Below the pieces are notes generated by a model. The model was not told the DNA's origin. It ran no database searches and saw only the letters and a program-made list of their open reading frames with translations. Made by a program: the position numbers and the translations under genes. Positions 52,641 to 64,000 of a DNA stretch of 64,000 nucleotides are shown here, piece after piece (positions within the stretch are counted from its first letter, which is position 1; each line of letters begins with the position of its first letter). The DNA is from Phaseolus vulgaris (lineage: Eukaryota > Streptophyta > Magnoliopsida > Fabales > Fabaceae), in assembly GCF_000499845.2 (NCBI RefSeq), contig NC_023749.2:34678017-34742016 (forward strand), read 5' to 3'.

Positions 52641-53790
52641 ATGGCTTCGTCTTCAAGACAAAAACAGAAAGGCAAGGGAAAGCAAACCACTTCTCAAGGT
52701 GTGTTAGAAGGATGGTTCGCTGGAAATGAAGAAGGCATCAATGCCTACATTCATGAAACAAGCAGAAAGCAGATCAACATACCCAAGGTGCTGGATTTCA
52801 ACTGGCTGAAATCTGAAAAATTGGTAGAAACAAGGGCTGTGTTGAAGCACCAGAAACTGAAAAAGATGCTGGAATTAACGGGTAATGTCTATCCTGACTT
52901 GGTTAAGGTGTTTTATACTAACCTCACATTGGATGGGAAGAATGTTGTCTCTTATGTGAAAGGGACAAAGATGAAGATCACAAGTGAGGTGTGGAATTCT
53001 GTGGCTGGAATAAAATATGTTGGACTGAAAGTAGGGAAAGGAAATACTAGTGGAATTTCAGAATTCAACAAGCTGCAATATTACAAAAGTTGCATGAGGA
53101 ATCCTACAGAGAGCATAAACAGATTCCATGCAGGGCATTTGAACCTCACTCCACGTCTAGTTGCATACATCATAGCTTGGCAACTGATTCCAAGAGGGAC
53201 AAACCATGCTGTCTTACATGAAGAGGATCTCATTCTCCTATATTGCATCATGAACCAGATTAAGGTAAACTGGGTGTTCATTGTCAATGAACACATGCTC
53301 AAGTCAAAAAGGTTGGCTGATTACAGATTTCCCTATGCTATTCTTGTTTTCCAAATTAATTGATTACTTTGGTATTGATGTTACAAATGAGAGAAATGAC
53401 CTTATCAAAGCTGTAAGTGAGATTGATACTTCAACTCTCACCAAAATGGGTTTTCACAAAATTGAAAACAAGTGGGTGGTTCTCAAGGAGAAGGACTCTC
53501 AAGCAGAACATGAGGATGTGGATGAAGCTGTTTCTATGGATGATGACTCACCTGCTGCCCAATCTGAACATGAGGAAGTTGCTGCAAATGCCATAGTTGC
53601 CTATCAAAGTCCAGAATACCGTGGAGAACCAATGTCTATGTTTGAGAGGCAAGTGCTGTACCGTCTTGATGTCATGTCTGCAGAACAAAGGGCACACTTT
53701 GAGACTACTCATGCAAGGTTCCAACACCTTGATGATCAGATTGAAGGGGTTCAGGCACAGCTTGCAGAGCTTTACTACAAGAATCAGTAG
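52641..53790 (+). pseudogene. Env-like region, copy 3, split by the same shift
   Basis: The first half is 52641-53363 and the displaced second half ends at 53790, identical in translation to copies 1 and 2. Confidence 0.68.
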
Positions 53791-54130
53791 TTTTCTGTTT
53801 TGAATGCTTTCTTTATCAGTTTTCAAGTTTCTGTAATGCTGAACAATTTGGTTTTCTGTTTCTGAACTATTATGATTGTGGTTTCTGCTTTATATCCCTT
53901 TATTCCCTATGCTTATATGTTGTTTGATGAATCCAAAGGGGGAGAAAAATAGCTCACCATGCTAGGTGATGCTAGCTGAAACAGGGAGTTGATTCTGCAC
54001 CTTTAAACAAATTCTGTATGTATGCAATATTGCTGTTTTCTGGTTTAAAGTCTGGTGCAGTGCAGGTACTTAAATCAACAATGCTATGAGGTTAGCTATG
54101 GGGATTTGTCTCCATCAAACAGGGGGAGAT
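53791..54130 (+). other. 3' non-coding region, copy 3, where single-base losses begin
   Basis: Collinear with copies 1 and 2 and with both polypurine tracts. One T is missing near 54020 (TATGTATGC against TATGTTATGC). This is the first of the many one-base losses that mark everything to the right. Confidence 0.6.
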
Positions 54131-55970
54131 TGTTGAAGATGGTTGCTGCCCCTTCAAGATTGTGTTTGATGAAGACTTGTATGTTGTGTTTGATGAAGAC
54201 TTGTATTGTGTTTGATGAAGACATTTATGTACTTTCCATGTATTTGTGCTTTGCTTTAAGTATGTCTTAGTTAGTGCTTAGAGGTTGTCTAAGAGTAGCT
54301 TTTTGCTGAGTAACTCACCTCATAACCACTGGCCATGTGATAAGAACAAGCATAAGGTTTCTTAAACTGTTTTCACATGTTTTACACAAAAACACGTTTA
54401 CTGCATAAAAATAAATCTGTTCTTTTCTAAATAAACAAATTCATTTTCTTCACTGATGCCTTGGCTAAAGTCTTGTAAAAATTTGATTTTGTGCATCAGG
54501 TATTTTGACTAAGTCTTCTTCTTTTCAAAACGACTGAGTTTCAAATAGTTAAACCTTCTCTGTTTTCGTTTTGAAAAATAAATCTGTTCATCTGTAAATG
54601 AATAGATTCTTTTTCTCTCTGGTGCCATGACAAGCTTAAACGTTTTCAGTTTTATCTCTGCACCAGAATGGTTGACTAAGTCTCCTCACTTAACAGATTC
54701 TCTAACTCCTTTTTGAAAATAAATCTGTTCGTTTTATTTTCAATCTGTTCATTTTATAACAGCTTTAACTGTTTTTCAAAATCTGTTATAAGCTGGCTTT
54801 CCATAAAATGCAAACTTGTTTTCTGAGTTTAACAACGATTCAAACAGTTTATACATTTGCAAAAACAAGTTTTGACAGCAGAGAGTTAAGTGTTTTCAAG
54901 GATTAGCATTTGTTCTTCAAAGATTTCGAAAATCACAAAGTGCTTGTTCTTGGTTTGGTTCCAAAAGCTTGATGTGAGGTGCAGCTACTGTTCTAGCAAT
55001 CTTGCCTACTGGTTTAAGGCTAATCTTTGTTACCTCAATCAGGTGTAGTCGTTTCACTTCTTATTACTTGTAATAGTTTGGTTGAATCCTCTTCTTGATA
55101 GGTGTTCTTGGAGAGTGGATGTGTGTGTGTGAGTGCTGAAATAGGTTTTTTCAGCAAGAGTACCTAAGTTCTTGTAGGTTTCAAGAACAGTGGGAAGTGT
55201 ACTTGATTGTACTGTGTGTTAGTGAATTCCACCTGTTGTTGGTGAAGACTGGATGTAGCTCAGGTTGAGTGAACCAGTATAATTGCTTGTGTTCATTCTC
55301 TCTCTCTCTCTGCAATTTCGTTATGGCATAATTGATAAAACAGCAAAGAAATAAATCTGTTCAATTGAAAATAAATCTGTTCTTTCTGGGCACTGTGCAT
55401 ACTGTTCTTGATTTCTGAAAAAGGTGTTTGAATCTGATAAGAGCGTATACAATCTGCTAAAAACCATTTGAACAGACTGACTGTGATAGGCTGCTTAAGA
55501 AACTGTCAATGCTATTAATTGAACCTTAAACAAATTGCTTAAAGTTGAAGCTTGCTGTTCTGGGATTTATTGTTCTTGGTTTCTGAAAAACTGTTTGGTT
55601 TCAATAAGAACACTGATAATCTGTTAAAGGCTAATAAAACAGGTTGTGTTGTAATAGATTGTCTCACTAATTGTCAAGCCCTTAACTGGACCTGAATCAC
55701 ACGAATTGGAATTAAGGTTTGCTGTTTTTTTGTGTTACACTGCTTTTCAATCTGATATCTGTGTGTGTGCATTGGAAATTTTATCTGCATAATCTTGAGA
55801 TTAACCTTGTGAATTAAAAGCTTTTCAAACAAAAAAAGTGCTGAAATAAATCTGTTTCATTTTCACATAAATCGATTTATTTTCTGTAAAACTGTGTTAA
55901 ACACTGTTTCTGTGAGAAGTTTTAAAAGGTCAATTCACCCCCCTCTTGAACTTTGGCACTATTATAACCA
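54131..55970 (+). repeat. LTR 4, shared by copies 3 and 4, with small indels
   Basis: It carries the LTR 2/3-type three-part 24-bp array, with bases missing near 54205, and the GTCTAAG and AACAAATT states. Numerous single-base losses and a few gains occur (for example near 54780, 55322, 55648, 55727, 55855 and 55917). Confidence 0.78.
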
Positions 55971-56020
55971 AGAATTGGTATCAAGAGCTGGACTTGTAGT
56001 TTAATCAAGTTTTTGTAAAA

Positions 56021-57679
56021 ATGTCTGAGTTTAATGTGCTTTTGCTGAGGGTTCTGCTGTAATAGACCACCTATGTTTAATGGATTGAATTATGCATTTT
56101 GGAAAGTTAGAATGAGAATTTTTATGGAATCCATTGATGCATTAATTTGGGAAGCTGTGGTCAATGGACCTTATGTGCCAATGCAGATTGTCAAAGATGA
56201 ACAAGTTGAAAAGCCAAGATCAGAGTGGAATGATACTGAAAGGAGAAAAGCTCAACATGATCTTGTGGCCAAGAATATCATAACTTCTGCATTGACAATG
56301 GACGAGTTCTTCAGAATATCTGAATGTAAGTCAGCAAAGGAGATGTGGGAAGTCTTAGAAGTGACTCATGAAGGGACTGAGGATGTAAAAAGGTCAACGA
56401 AACATGCACTCATCCAAGAGTATGAGCTGTTCAGAATGCAACCCGGGAGAGACATTGCTGATGTGCAAAAAGATTCACCCACATTGTGAATCACCTCACT
56501 GGCTTGGGAAAAGAATTTGATAAAGAGGAGCTCAACATAAAGATATTGAAGTGCCTCGACAGAAGCTGGCAACCAAAGGTGACAGCTATCTCTGAAAGCC
56601 GTGATCTGTCAAAATTGGGAACTACTGCACTGTTTGGAAAGCTGATGGAGCATGAGTTAGAGCTTAAAAGACTTAAAGAACAGGAAACAACAGAGAGGAA
56701 AACCCAAAGGTTTGGCACTGAAAGCAACTGAATTGGATGAGATCAAGGAAGAAAAAGGAAGATGCTGAAGATGATGATACAATCAACCTTCTACAAAAAG
56801 ATTCAGCAAATTTTTGAGGAAGAAAAGCAAAAATAGGAACCAGCAGAAAAGAAGGTATCCTAAACCCAATGATTTAAATTCCTCTAAATATACTTGCTTT
56901 GGATGTGGCAAAACAGGGCATATCAAAACAGATTGTCCAGACAATCAAACTAAGGACAAATCTGCCAGCAAGAAATTTGAAAGGAACAAAGGAAGAAGAG
57001 CCTACATCTCATGGGAGGAAAATGAAGTTTCCTCAACTAGCAGTTCTTCAACAGAACATGAGGAGAACAATCTGTGTTTTATGATGAAGGATGAGGAGTC
57101 AAGCTCTGAATCAGTAAGTAATTTTTCTGCTGATTCTGATAACTATGATATTTGCTTGTGCCTTCAAGGAAACACATGAGGAAGCCAATAGGCTAGCTGT
57201 AATATGCAATAAACTGCAAAAGGTAAATAATGTGCTGCACCTAAAGTAAAAAACACTTGAGGAAGAATTGCATAAGGCCAAAACAGATTTGGTAAGCCTT
57301 GAACTGACTTGCTTGCATGCCTCTATTAAAAACTGTGAAAACTGCAAAAGATTGGAAAAACAAGTGGAATATTTGCTGAAAACCCTTTCCAATTTCACAA
57401 GGGAAGAGAAAACCTTGAGTCTCTTCCTTGGATCACAGAATGCTGTTTTCAATAAGAATGGACTTGGTTATACCCCTGAAATACAACCAATGTCAAAAAG
57501 CTTTCAAGTTTTTTTGTTCCAGCAAAATCAGTTTTTTCAGCTTTTAACAGTGGCAAAAAGGCATCTCATGTAACTGTTTTTACTGCATGAAATCTGGTCA
57601 TACATCTAGGTCTTGCATTGCTAGAAGACATCTTGTGCCTAAGAACTTAGCTAAGTGGCTACCAAAGAGAAGGTGTTAA
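56021..57679 (+). pseudogene. Gag, Sirevirus copy 4, many one-base indels
   Basis: The sequence is near-identical to the intact copies but broken into several frames: 56073-56489, 56486-56731, 56814-57179 and 57268-57573. The breaks come from one-base losses or gains (for example near 56045, 56060, 56447, 56470, 56700, 56756, 56792, 57150 and 57236). The first zinc knuckle survives; the second lies out of frame. Substitutions are almost absent, which is unlike ordinary ageing. Confidence 0.85.
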
Positions 57680-57719
57680 TCTGTGCTGGACCCTATACTG
57701 AAAGGGTACCATTTGTATA

Positions 57720-60700
57720 TTTTTTATTCTGTTTTGCAGATTGGAAGCAAGAAGAACCAGTGGTACTTGGACAGTGGCTGTTCCAAGCATATGACTGGAG
57801 ATCTTACAAAGTTCACTAGCTAAAGCTCAAAGCAGAAGGACATGTGACCTATGGTGACAATAACGAGGGGAATTTTGGGCAGAGGAACTGTTGGAACAGG
57901 AATTCACAACCATTGAGAATGTGCTGTATGTAGAAGGACTTAAGCATATCTTCTCAGCATAAGTCAGCTTTGTGACAAAGGATACAAAGTGAATTTTGAG
58001 TCAAGTGGCTGCACAATCTCAAGTAATTCATCTAGTAAGCACTGTTTACTGGTAAGAGAGTGAATAACATTTACTTGTTGAATATCATGGAAACTAACTC
58101 TTCAAATGAGTGTTTGCTGTCCAGAAGTGATGAGTCTTGGTTGTGGCACAGGAGGTTAGCTCACATACACACAAATCACTTGAATAAATTGAAATCTAAA
58201 GATTTAGTTTCTGGTTTACCTAACATTAAATTTCAGGACAACAGGCTTTGTGATGCTTGTGTGAAAGGTAAACAAATCAAATCCTCTTTCAAGTTAAAGG
58301 ATATTGTCTCTACCAAAAATCCATTGGATGTGTTACATATGGACTTATTTGGTCCATCTAGAGTTGCTAGCTTGGCTGGAAATTTGTATGCTTTAGTTGT
58401 TGTGGATGATTACTCTAGATTTACATGGACTTTATTTCTTGCACATAAACTGATGCTTATTCTGCCTTTAAGAATTAGCAAAAATTCTGCAAATGAAAAT
58501 GGTTGCTGCATAAAATCTATTCGAAGTGATCATGGGGGAGAGTTTCAAAATGCTAAGTTTGAGAGGTTCTGTGAGAAGATGGGATAACTCAACCTTTTCA
58601 GCCCCTAGACACCCCAACAAATGGTGTAGTTGAAAGGAAAAATAGATCACTAGAGGAACTTGCTAGAACTATGTTAAATGATCTAAGCTTCCTAAGTATT
58701 TTTGGGCTGATGCTGTTTATACTGCAGGGTATGTCTTAAATAGGACCTTAATAAGACCAATTCTTAAGAAAACCCCATATGATTGTATAAGGGCAGAAAA
58801 CCTAGTGTAGTCACCTTAGAGTATTTGGGTGTAAATGTTTTGTACTGAATAATGGCAAAGAAAATCATGGTAAGTTTGATGCTAAATCTGATGAAGGTGT
58901 GCACATTGGTTATGCTTTGAATGGTCATGCATATAGGTCTTCAATAAAAGGTTGCTATAGTAGAAGAATCAATGCATGTGTTTTTGATGAAACTGATCAT
59001 AGCTATCTAAACTGCTGATGAACCTGACAGTAATGAATTTAAATCTGTTTTAAATCAAAATGAATCGATTTATTTTGATACTGCTGATACACATGCTATA
59101 CAAGAATCTACTGCAGCTGCAGGTTTGCCAAAAGAGTGGAAAACCCCAAGGACTTACCTTGATAATGTCATTGGGATCATTGAGAAAGGAGTGTCAACTA
59201 GAAATCCTTGAACAATTTCTGTGAAGCAATGGCATTTGTATCTCAAGTTGAACCCAGAATTTGAAGGAAGCTCTCAAGGACAGCAACTGGATTTTAGCTA
59301 TGCAAGAGGAACTGAATCAGTTTGTTCTTAATGAGGTCTGGACTCTTGTTCCTAGAATACCTGAGATGAATGTTATTGGAACAAATGGGTATTTAGAAAC
59401 AAATGGATGAGCATGGAGTGATCACCAGAAACAAGGCTAGGCTTGTAGCTAAAGGGTACAATCAAGAAGAAGGATAGACTATTATGGACATATGCACCAG
59501 TGGCTCGGTTAGAAGCTGTTAGACTGCTGCTTGCCTTTTCCTGCATCAAAGGGTTCAGCTATTTCAAATGTACGTGAAGAGTGCCTTTCTAAATGGCTAT
59601 ATAATGAAGAGGTATTTGTTTCACAACCACCAGGTTTTGAAGACATCAACTCCAGAATATGTGTTCAAACTCCAAAAGGCTCTCTACGGACTCAAGCAAG
59701 CTCTAGGCATGGTATGAGAGGCTAATGATTTTTCACTCACAAGCTATGACAGAGGCACATCGGATAAGACCTTGTTCATTAAGAAGAAGGAGATGACTCA
59801 ATTCTAGTCCAAGTATATGTGGATGACATCATTTTTGGATCAAACATGGAGAATTGTGTGAAGCTTTCGTGAAAGTCATTGAAGAGTGAGTTTGAAATGT
59901 CAATGATGGGTGAGTTGAACTACTTTCTAGGTTTGCAGGTCAAACAACTCAAGGATGGCATTTTCTTGAGTCAAGCTAAGTATTGCAAGGATTTGCTGAA
60001 GAAATTTGAAATGGACAAGTGTAAACCAATCAGCACACCCTTCTCAACAAGCTGTCGTTTGGATATGATGAAGCTGGAATTTCTGTTGATGAACCAAATA
60101 CAGAGGACTCATAGGATCACTGTTGTATCTTACTGCCAGCAGGCAGATATAATGTTTGCAGTGTGCATGTGTGCAAGGTTTCAATCTGCTCCTAAAGAAT
60201 CACACTACAATGCTGTCAAAAGGATTTTGAAGTATTTGCAAGGAACTAAAGAAGTTGGCTTGTGGTATCCAGGTAATATTTCATTAAGCTTAACTGGTTA
60301 TTTGATTCAGATTTTGCAGGTTGCAAATTGATAGGAAGAGCCACAGTGGAACCTGTCATTTGCTTGGATCAAGCTTGATCTCATGGCAATGCAAAAAGCA
60401 GGCTTGTGTAGCTCTTTCCACTGCTGAAGCAGAATACATTGCAGCAGGGAGTTGCTGTGTCAACTATATGGCTAAGACAACAATTGAATGATTTGGTATC
60501 TTACTTAACCATATACCTCTGCTGTGTGATAATACAGTGCAATCAATTAACCAAAATCTGTCATGCATTCAAGAACCAAACATTGAAATAGGCATCATTT
60601 TCTAAGGGAACACTATCTAATGGAACATGTGATATTAAGTTCATTGGTACTGATTTACAACTTGCTGATTTGTTCACGAAACCATTAGCCAAAGATAGGT

Positions 60701-60748
60701 TTAATTTTCTGCTTAATGATTGGGTATTTAAATGTCAATTGTACCTAG
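57720..60748 (+). pseudogene. Pol, Sirevirus copy 4, many one-base indels
   Basis: Collinear with the intact copies from the DSGCSKH protease block to LADLFTKPLAKDRF. More than twenty frame changes leave only short frames (58060-58587, part of integrase; 59879-60331, RT end and RNase H start). No single reading covers a whole domain. Confidence 0.85.
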
Positions 60749-61153
60749 CAGTGAAAATTAAATCTGTTTATTCGCATTAAATGTGTTTATTTTCTGCACT
60801 GATATGCATTGATGACTAGGAAAGAGAAATTCTGATCTTTGACTGCTTGACTGATTTAGTGGGCATTAACCTCTGTACCTTTGACGGTTTTGGTCATGGT
60901 ATGTAACCGATTTGATGGTTTGGGTGCTCAATAAGAATTTGAGTGTATGCATCGTGACCCTAAAGATTTGGTGCATATTTTCAAAGATTCTCTGCACAAA
61001 ATTCAGAAGCATAATATCTTCATGCATATCTACTCATTAACTGCCATATCAATCCATTTATTCTGCTATAATCTGTGTGAATACTTGCTACCCACATTGG
61101 CCATTCTCTTTCTATTCTCACCATTTGAAATCAAGAAAAGAATTCAGGTTAAC

Positions 61154-62291
61154 ATGGCTTCGTCTTCAGACAAACAGAAAGGCAGGGAAAGCAAACCACT
61201 TCTCAAGGTGTGTTAGAAGGATGGTTCGCTGGAAATGAAGAAGGCATCAATGCCTACATTCATGAAACAAGCAGAAAGCAGATCAACATACCAAGGTGCT
61301 GGATTTCAACTGGCTGAAATCTGAAAAATTGGTAGAAACAAGGGCTGTGTTGAAGCACCAGAAACTGAAAAGATGCTGGAATTAACGGGTAATGTCTATC
61401 CTGACTTGGTTAAGGTGTTTTATACTAACCTCACATTGGATGGGAAGAATGTTGTCTCTTATGTGAAAGGGACAAAGATGAAGATCACAAGTGAGGTGTG
61501 GAATTCTGTGGCTGGAATAAAATATGTTGGACTGAAGTAGGGAAAGGAAATACTAGTGGAATTTCAGAATTCAACAAGCTGCAATATTACAAAGTTGCAT
61601 GAGGAATCCTACAGAGGCATAAACAGATTCCATGCAGGGCATTTGAACTCACTCCACGTCTAGTTGCATACATCATAGCTTGGCAACTGATTCCAAGAGG
61701 GACAAACCATGCTGTCTTACATGAAGAGGATCTCATTCTCCTATATTGCATCATGAACCAGATTAAGGTAAACTGGGTGTTCATTGTCAATGAACACATG
61801 CTCAAGTCAAAAGGTTGGCTGATTACAGATTTCCCTATGCTATTCTTGTTTTCCAAATTAATTGATTACTTTGGTATTGATGTTACAAATGAGAGAAATG
61901 ACCTTATCAAAGCTGTAAGTGAGATTGATACTTCAACTCTCACCAAAATGGGTTTTCACAAAATTGAAAACAAGTGGGTGGTTCTCAAGGAGAAGGACTC
62001 TCAAGCAGAACATGAGGATGTGGATGAAGCTGTTTCTATGGATGATGACTCACCTGCTGCCCAATCTGAACATGAGGAAGTTGCTGCAAATGCCATAGTT
62101 GCCTATCAAAGTCCAGAATACGTGGAGAACCAATGTCTATGTTTGAGAGGCAAGTGCTGTACCGTCTTGATGTCATGTCTGCAGAACAAAGGGCACACTT
62201 TGAGACTACTCATGCAAGGTTCCAACACCTTGATGATCAGATTGAAGGGGTTCAGGCACAGCTTGCAGAGCTTTACTACAAGAATCAGTAG
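61154..62291 (+). pseudogene. Env-like region, copy 4
   Basis: The first half has several one-base losses (near 61170, 61292, 61371, 61536, 61592, 61616, 61648). At the A run near 61810 it has four A rather than five, so 61753 onward reads through the point that is shifted in copies 1-3. A loss near 62122 breaks the frame again before the end. Confidence 0.65.
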
Positions 62292-62631
62292 TTTTCTGTT
62301 TTGAATGCTTTCTTTATCAGTTTTCAAGTTTCTGTAATGCTGAACAATTTGGTTTTCTGTTTCTGAACTATTATGATTGTGGTTTCTGCTTTATATCCCT
62401 TTATTCCCTATGCTTATATGTTGTTTGATGAATCCAAAGGGGGAGAAAAATAGCTCACCATGCTAGGTGATGCTAGCTGAAACAGGGAGTTGATTCTGCA
62501 CCTTTAAACAAATTTGTATGTTATGCAATATTGCTGTTTTCTGGTTTAAAGTCTGGTGCAGTGCAGGTACTTAAATCAACAATGCTATGAGGTTAGCTAT
62601 GGGGATTTGTCTCCATCAAACAGGGGGAGAT
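62292..62631 (+). other. 3' non-coding region with polypurine tracts, copy 4
   Basis: Collinear with the other copies. One base is missing near 62515. Tracts lie at about 62434-62452 and 62618-62631. Confidence 0.6.
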
Positions 62632-64000
62632 TGTTGAAGATGGTTGCTGCCCCTTCAAGATTGTGTTTGATGAAGACTTGTATGTTGTGTTTGATGAAGA
62701 CTTGTATGTTGTGTTTGATGAAGACATTTATGTACTTTCCATGTATTTGTGCTTTGCTTTAAGTATGTCTTAGTTAGTGCTTAGAGGTTGTCTAAGAGTA
62801 GCTTTTTGCTGAGTAACTCACCTCATAACCACTGGCCATGTGATAAGAACAAGCATAAGGTTTCTTAAACTGTTTTCACATGTTTTACACAAAAACACGT
62901 TTACTGCATAAAAATAAATCTGTTCTTTTCTAAATAAACAAATTCATTTTCTTCACTGATGCCTTGGCTAAAGTCTTGTAAAAATTTGATTTTGTGCATC
63001 AGGTATTTTGACTAAGTCTTCTTCTTTTCAAAACGACTGAGTTTCAATAGTTAAACTTCTCTGTTTTCGTTTTGAAAATAAATCTGTTCATCTGTAAATG
63101 AATAGATTCTTTTTCTCTCTGGTGCCATGACAAGCTTAAACGTTTTCAGTTTTATCTCTGCACCAGAATGGTTGACTAAGTCTCCTCACTTAACAGATTC
63201 TCTAACTCCTTTTTGAAAATAAATCTGTTCGTTTTATTTTCAATCTGTTCATTTTATAACAGCTTTAACTGTTTTTCAAAATCTGTTATAAGCTGGCTTT
63301 CCATAAAATGCAAACTTGTTTTCTGGTTTACAACGATTCAAACAGTTTATACATTTGCAAAAACAAGTTTTGACAGCAGAGAGTTAAGTGTTTTCAAGGA
63401 TTAGCATTTGTTCTTCAAAGATTTCGAAATCACAAATGCTTGTTCTTGGTTTGGTTCCAAAAGCTTGATGTGAGGTGCAGCTACTGTTCTAGCAATCTTG
63501 CCTACTGGTTTAAGGCTAATCTTTGTTACCTCAATCAGGTGTAGTCGTTTCACTTCTTATTACTTGTAATAGTTTGGTTGAATCTCTTCTTGATAGGTGT
63601 TCTTGGAGAGTGGATGTGTGTGTGTGAGTGTGAAATAGGTTTTTTCAGCAAGAGTACCTAAGTTCTTGTAGGTTTCAAGAACAGTGGGAAGTGTACTTGA
63701 TTGTACTGTGTGTTAGTGAATTCCACCTGTTGTTGGTGAAGACTGGATGTAGCTCAGGTTGAGTGAACCAGTATAATTGCTTGTGTTCATTCTCTCTCTC
63801 TCTCTGCAATTTCGTTTATGCATAATTGATAAAACAGCAAAGAAATAAATCTGTTCAATTGAAAATAATCTGTTCTTTCTGGGCACTGTGCATACTGTTC
63901 TTGATTTCTAAAAAGGTGTTTGAATCTGATAAGAGCGTATACAATCTGCTAAAAACCATTTGAACAGACTGACTGTGATAGGCTGCTTAAGAAACTGTCA
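62632..64000 (+). repeat. LTR 5, cut by the window edge
   Basis: About 1.37 kb of the LTR, with the three-part 24-bp array. One-base losses continue (near 63048, 63056, 63076, 63280, 63326, 63430, 63584, 63631 and 63869), so the degraded consensus reaches the end of the window. Whether a fifth internal region follows cannot be seen. Confidence 0.8.

Larger units (their letters stand above)
28377..64000 (+). mobile_element. Head-to-tail array of a Sirevirus-like Ty1/copia element with shared LTRs
   Basis: The order is LTR, gag, pol, env-like region, LTR, repeated four times, and then a fifth LTR running off the edge. LTR starts are at 28377, 36946, 45539, 54131 and 62632 (unit lengths 8569, 8593, 8592, 8501). 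Neighbouring units share one LTR, with no target DNA between them. Sirevirus assignment rests on copia domain order (integrase before RT), a long Gag with two zinc knuckles, an extra env-like ORF after pol, and repeated polypurine tracts. The array interrupts RT of element 3. Confidence 0.88.

Noticed and set aside
28377..64000. Tandem repeats as a CRISPR array or satellite
   Set aside because: The unit is a complete 8.6-kb retrotransposon with LTRs and coding regions.
1..64000. tRNA, rRNA or host protein-coding genes
   Set aside because: No tRNA-like promoter or fold, rRNA words, or host exon pattern was found; every sizeable coding signal belongs to a transposable element.

Overview
This window is plant nuclear DNA, most likely from a legume. 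The evidence is wall-to-wall nested LTR retrotransposons, a CACTA-type MITE, a LINE relic, a Sirevirus-type Ty1/copia element and Tat-lineage Ty3/gypsy elements. I found no host gene, no structural RNA gene and nothing prokaryotic. Naming a genus would be guesswork.

Layout, left to right. (1) 1-5934: Ty3/gypsy element A on the minus strand, broken and running off the left edge. Gag, protease, RT, RNase H and archaeal-type RNase H (aRNH) pieces are visible. Two clean solo LTRs sit inside it: a chromovirus-like LTR at 288-1279 (5-bp target duplication TTACT) and a Tat-family LTR in the opposite orientation at 4994-5830 (duplication GCACC). (2) 5935-7352: older background with a LINE zf-RVT relic, a CACTA MITE with an ATA duplication, and AT-rich DNA. 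(3) 7353-15793: the 3' half of a minus-strand Tat element (element 2) with LTR, polypurine tract and integrase, plus two plus-strand antisense ORFs. (4) 15794-19405: a deletion-ridden fourth gypsy copy (element B) fused to element 2 inside pol. (5) 19406-20190: part of a Sirevirus-like LTR. (6) 20191-28376: element 3, the best-preserved Tat element. Its 3' LTR, an intact spliced antisense gene (808 codons) and the RT-RNaseH-aRNH-integrase part of pol are present. Pol is split in RT by the next insertion. (7) 28377-64000: a head-to-tail array of one Sirevirus-like copia element with shared LTRs, LTR-internal repeated four times and then a fifth partial LTR. The period is 8593 bp for copies 2 and 3. 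Copies 1-3 match wherever I compared their internal regions. Copy 4 carries dozens of one-base losses.

How the parts relate. In each Tat element the minus strand codes Gag-Pol, and the plus strand between integrase and the 3' LTR codes a separate protein. That protein has a conserved N-terminal domain, a proline-rich linker with basic NLS-like clusters, a long coiled coil and a shared C-terminal VVDGKVV motif. Its gene has a 5'-leader intron and a coding intron at equivalent places in elements 2 and 3. This is the most biologically interesting system here. It resembles the antisense gene reported for maize Grande, but its function is unknown. The nesting order I infer is: element B, hit by the copia LTR element, hit by element 3, hit by the Sirevirus array. 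The right-hand halves of these elements should lie beyond base 64000.
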